NCBI GenBank assembly: GCA_021799935.1
Contig: JAJYZM010000068.1
Location: 1-6,009 of the forward strand
Direction: 5' to 3'
Origin: a bacterium
GTDB lineage: Bacteria > SZUA-79 > Acidulodesulfobacterales > Acidulodesulfobacteraceae
Length of the DNA stretch: 6,009 nt
Part shown: positions 1 to 5,538 of the stretch, piece after piece
How the letters are laid out: each line of letters starts with the position of its first letter
Numbering within the stretch: position 1 is the stretch's first letter
Position numbers and translations under genes: made by a program
Notes under the pieces: model-generated
Databases searched by the model: none
Told to the model about the DNA's origin: nothing
What the model saw: only the letters and a program-made list of their open reading frames with translations

Positions 1-701
1 TGAAAGAAAATCCCGATATTAACGTATATTCCAAAAAGCAGGAAATTAACGCCATACTTAAAGGGTTCGCCAACCAGAAAAAACCGGTTATTCTTTATCC
101 GGTTCCTTTCAACGACGAATATACGACTAATATACTTAAAGTCAAAGACGAATCTATCGCTATAGATTCTATGGTTCCCAAATCGGGGAATTTAAAACTT
201 ATCGAATCTTCCTATATTAAAGCCGCATTTAAATTCGGCAGTAATGAGCATTTCTTTCTTTCAAAATTATATAATTACGAAAAAGAAGGAGATTATTTCG
301 TCTTCGAAATTTATAAGCCTATAGAAATATTATCTCTCGAAAAAAGAAAGTTTTTCAGGATAGAACCTTCTTTAAACGAACCGGTAAAAATTTCTTTCTT
401 TCTGAATAATAAATATTTCGATTCGGTACTGTTCGACCTGTCCGGCGATGGACTTTCTTTTCTGCTCGATTTCCCCTTAGAAAAACATACCGTTTTAGAG
501 GGCGTAAAAATTCAATTTCCAGGCGGACTGAAGGAAATTACGGTAAGAATGGAAATAAGGTCTATAGCCAGACTCGACAATCTTAAATATAAAGTAGGCG
601 CTCAGGCTATCAATTTAAAACCTGCCGAGCAGGATGTTTTGTTTAAGTATATATTAAGAAGACAGCGGGAAATAGTCGGCGCTATGAAAGGGACGGTTTA
701 A
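1..701 (+). CDS. YcgR-type PilZ-domain cyclic di-GMP receptor (start codon cut by one base)
   Basis: Probably a cyclic di-GMP-responsive flagellar brake or motility effector acting at the flagellar base. The frame is open from the window edge. Bases 1-2 are TG followed by AAA GAA AAT, so an ATG, GTG or TTG lacking only its first base would give a protein of about 233 residues, close to the usual YcgR length. The Met codon at 171 lies inside the N-terminal domain and is a poor start. Residues about 10-110 resemble the YcgR N-terminal domain. The PilZ domain follows, with an intact RxxxR motif (RKFFR, residues 116-120, bases 345-359) and an intact DxSxxG motif (DLSGDG, residues 146-151, bases 435-452), the two cyclic di-GMP contacts known for the family. 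The gene converges on flhX and shares its last 20 bases with it. The family call is firm; the motor role is inferred from the family and the neighbouring flagellar genes. Confidence 0.9.
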   Translation, partial: KENPDINVYSKKQEINAILKGFANQKKPVILYPVPFNDEYTTNILKVKDESIAIDSMVPKSGNLKLIESSYIKAAFKFGSNEHFFLSKLYNYEKEGDYFVFEIYKPIEILSLEKRKFFRIEPSLNEPVKISFFLNNKYFDSVLFDLSGDGLSFLLDFPLEKHTVLEGVKIQFPGGLKEITVRMEIRSIARLDNLKYKVGAQAINLKPAEQDVLFKYILRRQREIVGAMKGTV

Positions 702-972
702 CGGCTTTTTCGTTTAACTCGTACAAAAACGCAAAAATATTCGCTATCGCCTTATAAAGTTCGGGCGGAATTTCCTGGTAAATATCCAACCCGTCGAGTA
801 TATCGGCAAGCGCGTTATTTTTAGTTATAGGTATATTTTCTTTTTTTGCGATTTCGATAATTTTTTCGGCAAGCTCTCCCCTGCCTTTTGATATAACGAC
901 CGGAGCGTTATTTTTTTTAGGGTCGTACCGCAGGGCAGTCGCCTTGGCTAATTTAAACTTAGACTCTTTCAT
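682..972 (-). CDS. flhX: FlhX: stand-alone FlhB cytoplasmic C-terminal-domain homologue
   Basis: A 96-residue soluble protein matching only the cytoplasmic C-terminal half of FlhB, the flagellar type III export-gate protein. The family core is clear: ALRYDPKK, APVVISKGRGELA, IIEIAKKENIPI, ALADILDGLDIYQEIPPELYKAI. Where FlhB has its self-cleaving NPTH motif just before the YAVALKYDP-like strand, this protein has FKLA, so it cannot self-cleave and resembles the already processed fragment. No membrane segments are present. In other bacteria such FlhX proteins can substitute for the cleaved FlhB fragment and influence export specificity. The start at 972 is chosen because a GGAGGG site (983-988) sits 10 bases upstream, inside the FliK-like gene, which it overlaps by 14 bases. 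Its 3' end overlaps the convergent PilZ gene by 20 bases. It is the last gene of the block visible here. Confidence 0.88.
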   Translation of the reverse strand: MKESKFKLAKATALRYDPKKNNAPVVISKGRGELAEKIIEIAKKENIPITKNNALADILDGLDIYQEIPPELYKAIANIFAFLYELNEKAVKPSLS

Positions 973-1885
973 CTATTATTTTCCCTCCGTAAAATGTTTC
1001 TCCGCCGGAGGCGAAAGTTCCAGCATCAGCCTTAAAAGATATATCTTTAAGAGTTATTCCGTCTTTCGACAGCATTTCTTTGAACGATTCAAGATTTTTA
1101 TTTATAAGTTCTCTTGCCGCCGCAGGACATTCCTGAAATTTAACGCTAAGGAATTTAGCGGAATAATATGAAAACAACTTAATTCGGCCTAACAGGTTAA
1201 ATTCCGTTTCAAGCATTAACATATATTTTTTCGGAGCGGCGCTTAACGATTTTTTTTTATCGGGTGCGTCCTTTATATAGCGGGCACGTTCAGAGGTTAA
1301 AATAACCGAACCCGAACCGAACCCTGTGCCGAAATTAATATGAACAAACAAAAAATTGCCTTTTACCTCGGCCGTTACGTTTTGTATGGAAGCGCTTAAA
1401 CCTGATGCCGAAAAAGATTTAAAAGCGGCCCCAATATCGCCCTCCAAACCGCCTGTAAATGCTTTGCTATATAAATCCAGGACTTTTTGAATATTAAGAT
1501 CATCAGCCGCATCGGCTACCACTTTAAATACTATTTCGACGCCCGCGCCCGCGTTTTCGTTTAACGGAATGTTTTTAACTGAGCTTTCAAGCCTTAGTTT
1601 AACCGGAATGCCGAAACTCTCGTCGAACGCTTTTCCTAAAGTAAATTCGTCGTAAAGGCTTTCGGGGATAACCGCCGTCAAAAGTTTGCCGTTAATATTC
1701 AATATGCCGCTCGGAGAACCCGCTTCGCCGGACGAAACGCTTATTAAATCGGCATCTACTATACTTCCCGGTTTTAATATTTCTAAAAGGGAAGATGTTA
1801 TTTTTTCCTTGATGATTCCTGATATTATATTATCTTTCCCGCTTAGACGGACGGGCCCGTCCGTCTGCCCCGCTATATAATTCAT
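959..1885 (-). CDS. FliK-like flagellar hook-length control protein
   Basis: A 308-residue protein whose C-terminal part (about residues 218-290) resembles the FliK C-terminal domain: a strand-rich start (MLMLETEFNLLGRIKLFSYYSAKFLSVKF split across two strands) followed by a helix of the type ARELINKNLESFKEMLSKDGI and a final strand. FliK C-terminal domains contact the export gate and switch it from hook to filament substrates. The N-terminal 210 residues are not recognisable and lack the long Ser/Thr/Gln-rich linker typical of canonical FliK, so this may be an atypical or second FliK-like protein. Its ATG overlaps the stop of the upstream small gene as ATGA (1882-1885), with no evident Shine-Dalgarno site, so translation is probably coupled. 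The next gene is flhX, a homologue of FliK's known partner, which strongly supports the call. A run of nine A residues in the coding strand (1250-1258) lies within it. Confidence 0.7.
   Translation of the reverse strand: MNYIAGQTDGPVRLSGKDNIISGIIKEKITSSLLEILKPGSIVDADLISVSSGEAGSPSGILNINGKLLTAVIPESLYDEFTLGKAFDESFGIPVKLRLESSVKNIPLNENAGAGVEIVFKVVADAADDLNIQKVLDLYSKAFTGGLEGDIGAAFKSFSASGLSASIQNVTAEVKGNFLFVHINFGTGFGSGSVILTSERARYIKDAPDKKKSLSAAPKKYMLMLETEFNLLGRIKLFSYYSAKFLSVKFQECPAAARELINKNLESFKEMLSKDGITLKDISFKADAGTFASGGETFYGGKIIDERV
983..988 (-). promoter_or_regulatory. Shine-Dalgarno site of flhX inside the FliK-like gene
   Basis: GGAGGG on the minus strand, 10 bases before the flhX ATG at 972 and within the last codons of the FliK-like gene. 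It indicates that flhX is loaded independently as well as by coupling, and decides its start. Confidence 0.8.
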
Positions 1886-2172
1886 ACGACTAAATCTACA
1901 TGAGGGTTATTGCCGCCTGCTCCTTCTTCAGCCTCTTTTCCCTCTTCTTCTTTCTTCTTTTCTTCTTCCTTGCGATTCTTGTTTTTATCGTTAACCGGTT
2001 CGAGCACTTCGCTTAATTCGACCACGGTATTTAAAGCGGCTTCATCGGTATTTTCCATTTCTTTCTGAATTATATTGTTTGAATTTACGGCTAAAACATG
2101 GGAGGACGCGGCTATTTTTTCAACGGAAGGCAGATTTGTAATAATTTGCTGAAGCTCTACTGTATCTATCAT
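1882..2172 (-). CDS. Small highly charged hypothetical protein of the flagellar/chemotaxis locus
   Basis: Function not recognised. It is a 96-residue protein with an ordinary N-terminal half (about residues 1-60, starting with a LQQIITNLPSVEKI helix-like stretch) and a Lys/Glu-rich segment (about residues 63-84, KNRKEEEKKKEEEGKEAEE) that should form a charged single helix or disordered linker. The C-terminus is a short hydrophobic strand (HVDLVV) after a Gly/Asn turn. No signal peptide or membrane segment is seen. From memory, small proteins with the same plan, an N-terminal LQQII-like helix, a charged middle and an H-[IVL]-D-[IL]-x-V end, occur in chemotaxis or flagellar loci of deltaproteobacteria; this was not checked. 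It lies 10 bases after the ParP-like gene, with no clear Shine-Dalgarno site, and overlaps the FliK-like gene by four bases, so it appears to be translated as part of the block. Confidence 0.72.
   Translation of the reverse strand: MIDTVELQQIITNLPSVEKIAASSHVLAVNSNNIIQKEMENTDEAALNTVVELSEVLEPVNDKNKNRKEEEKKKEEEGKEAEEGAGGNNPHVDLVV
1932..1971. repeat. 40-base uninterrupted polypyrimidine/polypurine tract
   Basis: All 40 plus-strand bases are C or T, rich in CTT repeats, so the coding (minus) strand is pure purine. It encodes the Lys/Glu-rich segment of the small charged protein and is therefore low-complexity coding sequence. On the mRNA it holds several GGA- and GAAGA-type stretches that resemble ribosome binding sites. 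Confidence 0.85.
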
Positions 2173-2182
2173 AACGATAACG

Positions 2183-2935
2183 TTAAGACTTTAAATATTT
2201 AAAAATACTTTCTATATCTATAACTGAATAAAACTTTCCTTCCGCATCTTCGAATACGTCCGAGGTTATATTATTCGTGTTTTTAAATTTGAACGATGAA
2301 GACGTGATAAGATTTTTATTTTTAACCCCGGTTATATTTTTTATTTCGCTTACCGACAATCCGAAAAATTTATTTTCGTAAACACAAATTACGGTATATT
2401 TTAACAAAGCCTTAATATCCATGGCTCCGTTTACTACCGTCGAAAAATCGTATATCGGGACGATTCTGTTTCTGTACGATATCACTCCGAGATGTCCGGC
2501 TTTTTTGGAAAAAATATTAACCGGAGTCTTGTATTTTATTATTTCGTTTATATTTAAAGCCGGAAGAGCATAAAGAGAATTCCTGGATACGAATGTAAAA
2601 TATAAAACTTCCTTTTCCGAATCTATTTCGGGCTTGGACGAAGAATCGGGCGAAACTCCCGGAACGGCTTTGCTGGCCGAAGACGCGATATGTATATCGA
2701 AAACTTTGTAGGGGGTTCGGGCGGGAAAAGCGGATGCGGCTAAAACCGCATTTAATGAGGTTTCCGGCGTCAGCAATTTATCGACCGGGTAAGACAGTAT
2801 CTGCGCCTGCCGTCCGGTTTCAGCCGTATTTTTTTTGTCCAGCAAATCGTCGATCCACGGCGTTACGATATCCGAACCGACCGCCTTATAGCCTTTTAAA
2901 TCGTATAAATTAAAAGCGTTATTCATTTTTTGCAT
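2183..2935 (-). CDS. CheW-domain protein with N-terminal extension, ParP-like array-localisation partner
   Basis: A 250-residue protein. Residues about 108-248 form a CheW-like domain (VLYFTFVSRNSLYALPALNINEIIKY, then GVISYRNRIVPIYDFS, and a closing VIDIESIFKYL). The canonical NLRG turn of CheW is SYRN here: the Arg is kept and the Gly is lost. Residues 1-107 are an unrecognised extension, ending in a Ser/Pro/Ala-rich linker. A ParA-like gene directly upstream, overlapping by 17 bases, is the arrangement of Vibrio parC-parP, where ParP carries a C-terminal CheW-like domain that binds CheA and chemoreceptors and an N-terminal region that binds ParC. That role is inferred here from domain plan and context. 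A second start, Met4 at 2926, is plausible: it gives an 8-base overlap (ATGAATAA) and is better spaced from the GAAG-type site. A CheV-like protein is excluded because no receiver domain follows. Confidence 0.8.
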   Translation of the reverse strand: MQKMNNAFNLYDLKGYKAVGSDIVTPWIDDLLDKKNTAETGRQAQILSYPVDKLLTPETSLNAVLAASAFPARTPYKVFDIHIASSASKAVPGVSPDSSSKPEIDSEKEVLYFTFVSRNSLYALPALNINEIIKYKTPVNIFSKKAGHLGVISYRNRIVPIYDFSTVVNGAMDIKALLKYTVICVYENKFFGLSVSEIKNITGVKNKNLITSSSFKFKNTNNITSDVFEDAEGKFYSVIDIESIFKYLKS

Positions 2936-3749
2936 CTTCTTTCCGTTTGCCCCCGCCGTTATTATTAAAATTAAAATCGTCTATTATTTCCTTTGCGACG
3001 TTAATATAGTCCAGCGCACCCCTGGAATGAACGTCTATATATGTGAGCGGCTTCCTGAGCATGCTTGCGTCCCTGAATCTGGTATCTATATTAATTATAC
3101 TATTAAAATGCGTATCTTTATACTTATTTCTAAAATAATCCAGCGATTTAAGCGAAGAGTTTGTCCTCCTGTCGAACATAGTAATTAAAAGCCTGTACGT
3201 ACATCTCGAATCCAGCGCTTTTTCTATTTTATCTATTGTGGAAAGCAGAAGTTCTACTCCCCTTACCGATAAAAAATCAGACATTACCGGAATTATTATT
3301 TCGTCGCTTGCCGCAACGGCGCTTATAAGAAGAACGCTTAAAGCGGGCGAAGAATCTATTATAATATAGTCGTAATTATCGTAAAAAAACTTTAATTTCT
3401 CTTTGAGTTTTAATCCGCCGCCTTTGGAATTGGAGAGTTCGGCTTCTATTCTGGCAAGGTTGATATTCGAAGGGATAAGGTCTATACAGCCGCCGTTTTT
3501 AAGCCTGTATTTATTGATTACGGCTTCAGCAGGACTTAACGAATCGGATATTATTAAATTAGCTACCGAATATTCCAATTTTTCCGGTTCAACGGCAAGA
3601 TGGTTAGTAAGGCTCGCCTGCGGGTCGAGATCGACGAGCAGAACCCTGTATCCGAAAATAGACAGGGAACTTCCCAGAGTAATAGCGGTCGTTGTTTTTC
3701 CTACGCCGCCTTTCTGGTTTGCCGTCGCAAAAACATACGGAGTTTTCAT
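2919..3749 (-). CDS. ParA/Soj-family ATPase, ParC-like chemotaxis-array positioning protein
   Basis: A 276-residue cytoplasmic ATPase of the ParA/MinD superfamily. It has the deviant Walker A motif KGGVGKTT (residues 13-20, signature Lys13 and catalytic Lys18), a VLLVDLDPQAS switch motif (residues 36-46, Asp40) and a Walker B strand YIIIDSSPAL (Asp132). The second half (LLITMFDRRTNSS ... IDTRFRDASMLRKPL ... SRGALDYINVAKEII) is typical of short Soj-type ParA. There is no N-terminal helix-turn-helix, and no MinD-like amphipathic tail; the end is a low-complexity NNNGGGKRKEDAKNE. No parB gene or parS-like repeat accompanies it. Its place between cheW and a CheW-domain gene indicates a ParC-type role, nucleotide-dependent placement of chemotaxis clusters, rather than chromosome segregation. 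It starts 22 bases after cheW with no visible Shine-Dalgarno site, and no alternative ATG, GTG or TTG in frame between the two genes. Confidence 0.88.
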   Translation of the reverse strand: MKTPYVFATANQKGGVGKTTTAITLGSSLSIFGYRVLLVDLDPQASLTNHLAVEPEKLEYSVANLIISDSLSPAEAVINKYRLKNGGCIDLIPSNINLARIEAELSNSKGGGLKLKEKLKFFYDNYDYIIIDSSPALSVLLISAVAASDEIIIPVMSDFLSVRGVELLLSTIDKIEKALDSRCTYRLLITMFDRRTNSSLKSLDYFRNKYKDTHFNSIINIDTRFRDASMLRKPLTYIDVHSRGALDYINVAKEIIDDFNFNNNGGGKRKEDAKNE

Positions 3750-3771
3750 AATGGCTATAAAAGCACATAAA

Positions 3772-4296
3772 TCACTTTATCAGACCTTCTATAAGTTTAT
3801 GCTCGCCGGTGGTAAATATCTTTTCTATATCCAAGAGTATTATAAGCCTTTCGTCCAATTTGCCGATCCCTTTTATGTAGTCGGAATCTAAGCCGGCTAT
3901 TAACGGGGGCGGAGGCTGAATGGTCGAAGAATTAATCCTCAACACTTCGGAGACGCTGTCCACTATAAGGCCGATAGTCTTACTCATAATATTTACTACT
4001 ATAATTCTTGTTTCTTTAGTCGATTCTTTTATGTTCAGATGAAATTTCTTTCTTATATCTACTATAGGAATAACCCTGCCTCTTAAGTTAATGACTCCTT
4101 CGACGAAATCGGGAGCTTTCGGAACTTTCGTTATTTCGACTACCCTGTTTATCTCCTGCACCTTTAAAATATCTAAGGCGAACTCCTCGTTGCCGAGTTT
4201 AAAGGTTACGAGCTGGACTATTTCGTCGATTTTGGAACCTGCTTCGGCGCCCGCCGCTCCGCTTTTTCTATTTTCGGTTTCTTTATTAACTTCCAT
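3772..4296 (-). CDS. cheW: CheW chemotaxis adaptor protein
   Basis: CheW bridges chemoreceptors and the CheA kinase in the cytoplasmic signalling array. The 174-residue protein has an about 25-residue polar leader and then a complete single CheW domain: QLVTFKLGNEEFALDILKVQEI (residues 28-49), the hallmark GVINLRGRVIPIVDIR (residues 67-82, with the receptor- and kinase-contacting Arg72), RIIVVNIMSKTIGLIVDSVSEVL, and the closing IKGIGKLDERLIILLDIEKIF. Nothing is missing, and no receiver domain is fused, so it is CheW rather than CheV. The start at 4296 is fixed by GGAGG (4304-4308) seven bases upstream. It follows cheB by 45 bases and precedes the ParA-like gene by 22 bases, in the same direction, so co-transcription is likely. 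This is the canonical coupling protein; the other CheW-domain gene in the window is divergent. Confidence 0.97.
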   Translation of the reverse strand: MEVNKETENRKSGAAGAEAGSKIDEIVQLVTFKLGNEEFALDILKVQEINRVVEITKVPKAPDFVEGVINLRGRVIPIVDIRKKFHLNIKESTKETRIIVVNIMSKTIGLIVDSVSEVLRINSSTIQPPPPLIAGLDSDYIKGIGKLDERLIILLDIEKIFTTGEHKLIEGLIK

Positions 4297-4303
4297 AGGT
4301 TTT

Positions 4304-4308
4304 CCTCC
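4304..4308 (-). promoter_or_regulatory. Shine-Dalgarno site of cheW
   Basis: GGAGG on the minus strand, seven bases before the ATG at 4296. It fixes the cheW start. The site is the right arm of a small inverted repeat, CCTC-TG-GAGG (4304-4313), which is too short to call a regulatory hairpin. Confidence 0.85.
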
Positions 4309-4341
4309 AGAGGTTATATTTTTATAAAAAATTAAAGTAAA

Positions 4342-5412
4342 TCAGCATACGATTTCCCTTATTATCTCGTCGCCGATTTTATATATAGGCAGAACCATGT
4401 CCGCCGCGCCGGCATCTACCACCGCCTTGGGCATACCGTAAACGACGCATGTAGCTTCGTCCTGAGCGATCGTTTTTCCTCCCGTTTCCTTGATTTTTTT
4501 CATTCCCATAAGGCCGTCCGAACCCATGCCGGTCAATATGACTCCAAGAGCTTTCCCCGGATATCCTTTTGCGACCGATTCCATCATAACCGAAACGGAC
4601 GGCCTGTTTATGAGGTCTTCGGGTTCCGTCGAAAGAGAAATTACGAAACCTTCCTTTGTTTCCTTTACGATGCTGAGATGCTTGTCCCCAGGCGATAAAT
4701 AAGCCGTCCCCGGTTTAATTATTTCTCCCCCCGCGGCTTCTATGACCTTAATGTGAGATATAGAGGACAATCTTTCGGCAAAAGAGCCCGTAAACGCCTT
4801 AGGCATATGCTGAACTAATATGATAGGAACAGGGAAATTCTGCGGAAGTTTAGGTATAACGTCCTGAAGAGCCTTCGGTCCGCCCGTGGAAGAACCTATA
4901 GCGACTATATCTATTTTATTATTTTTAACTGCCGTTTCGCTTTCTTTAAACGGCATTGTTTTAAAAACTCCCGTCGTTTGCTCGTTTGAACGCGGTTTGA
5001 AAAAATATTTTTTTGCGGTAATAGCCCTGATTTTTGAAATCAAATCGTCTTTTATTTTCAAGATGTTAAGAGATACGTTGGAAAGATTTTTAGGAATATA
5101 GTCCGCCGCTCCTAAATCGAGAGCGTCTAAGGTTTCTTTGGCTCCCTCCTCGGTAAGGGAACTCAGCATTATCACCGGAAGAGGAAATTTTTCCATAATG
5201 ATTTTAAGGGCGGTAAGCCCGTTCATAACCGGCATCTCGATGTCCATCGTCGCTATATCGGGCTTCAGGTCTTGAATCTGGCGGATAGCATCCTGTCCGT
5301 CTTTCGCCGTCCCGACTACTTTAATATCGTTTTCTCCTTCTACGAGAGAACTTATCGCTCTCCTCATAAAAGGCGAATCATCTACAATTAAAAGCCTGAT
5401 AGGTTCTGACAT
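4342..5412 (-). CDS. cheB: CheB chemotaxis response regulator, protein-glutamate methylesterase/deamidase
   Basis: CheB removes methyl groups from glutamates of chemoreceptors, and deamidates glutamines, to adapt signalling when phosphorylated by CheA. The 356-residue protein is full length. Residues about 5-122 are the receiver: acidic pair Asp11-Asp12, phosphoacceptor Asp57 in MDIEMP, Ser84-Ser85 and Lys108. A linker of about 45 residues (about 123-165) leads to the methylesterase domain (about 166-352). The catalytic triad is Ser175 in GSSTGG, His202 in QHMP and Asp299 in TGMGSDG. The ending, with EATCVVYGMPKAVVDAGAAD, is typical. The start at 5412 has AGGAGA (5423-5428) 10 bases upstream. 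It lies between cheA, 126 bases away, and cheW. No cheR partner is in the window. All key residues are intact, so an active enzyme is expected. Confidence 0.98.
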   Translation of the reverse strand: MSEPIRLLIVDDSPFMRRAISSLVEGENDIKVVGTAKDGQDAIRQIQDLKPDIATMDIEMPVMNGLTALKIIMEKFPLPVIMLSSLTEEGAKETLDALDLGAADYIPKNLSNVSLNILKIKDDLISKIRAITAKKYFFKPRSNEQTTGVFKTMPFKESETAVKNNKIDIVAIGSSTGGPKALQDVIPKLPQNFPVPIILVQHMPKAFTGSFAERLSSISHIKVIEAAGGEIIKPGTAYLSPGDKHLSIVKETKEGFVISLSTEPEDLINRPSVSVMMESVAKGYPGKALGVILTGMGSDGLMGMKKIKETGGKTIAQDEATCVVYGMPKAVVDAGAADMVLPIYKIGDEIIREIVC

Positions 5413-5538
5413 AAAATTTTAATCTCCTTTTTCGTTATAACGCTATATATAGTAATATTATATATTATTCCAAATTCCGATTTAGAAACTATTTAAAAAA
5501 TTTCAATGTTAAGCAGACTTTAAAAGTATTTATAATAA
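5413..5538 (-). other. AT-rich cheA-cheB intergenic gap, possible internal promoter
   Basis: The largest gene-free stretch of the window. It contains no GC-rich hairpin with a T-run, so no intrinsic terminator separates cheA from cheB. On the minus strand TTGGAA (5468-5473) and TATATA (5446-5451), 16 bases apart, could form a sigma-70-like promoter, but such matches are common in sequence this AT-rich. Three short palindromes lie in a row: CGTTATAACG (5433-5442), CTATATATAG (5443-5452) and TAATATTA (5453-5460). Whether any is an operator cannot be told. Confidence 0.3.
5423..5428 (-). promoter_or_regulatory. Shine-Dalgarno site of cheB
   Basis: AGGAGA on the minus strand (part of AAGGAGA), 10 bases before the ATG at 5412. 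The only strong purine-rich site in the 126-base cheA-cheB gap, it supports this start for cheB. Confidence 0.8.

Noticed and set aside
171..701. PilZ gene starting at the ATG at 171
   Set aside because: The frame is open upstream to base 3 and encodes the rest of a YcgR N-terminal domain; this Met is internal.
696..718. GTTTAAC direct repeat near the PilZ/flhX junction
   Set aside because: Two seven-base copies inside coding sequence are expected by chance in AT-rich DNA.
944..1171. Plus-strand open frame opposite the FliK-like and flhX genes
   Set aside because: The encoded peptide has no recognisable domain, and the minus-strand genes covering it have family matches, coupling and a Shine-Dalgarno site.
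1686..1880. Plus-strand open frame opposite the start of the FliK-like gene
   Set aside because: Short, no family resemblance and fully antisense to a coupled gene.
2919..3749. Chromosome or plasmid partitioning ParA
   Set aside because: No parB gene or parS-like repeats are nearby and the gene is embedded between two CheW-domain genes.
3403..3891. 162-codon plus-strand open frame across the ParA-like gene and cheW end
   Set aside because: It is the mirror of a clear ParA gene with intact ATPase motifs; its own translation is low-quality and runs across the boundary of two real genes.
4091..4327. Plus-strand open frame opposite cheW
   Set aside because: Antisense to a complete CheW domain; the Ser/Thr/Pro-rich peptide is what the reverse of such a gene gives.
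4318..4332. AT-only hairpin (six pairs, three-base loop) between cheB and cheW as a terminator
   Set aside because: The stem has no G or C pair and would be very unstable; cheB and cheW are better explained as co-transcribed.
4490..5101. Two plus-strand open frames opposite cheB (4490-4702 and 4886-5101)
   Set aside because: Both are antisense to the methylesterase domain and linker of an intact cheB and match nothing known.
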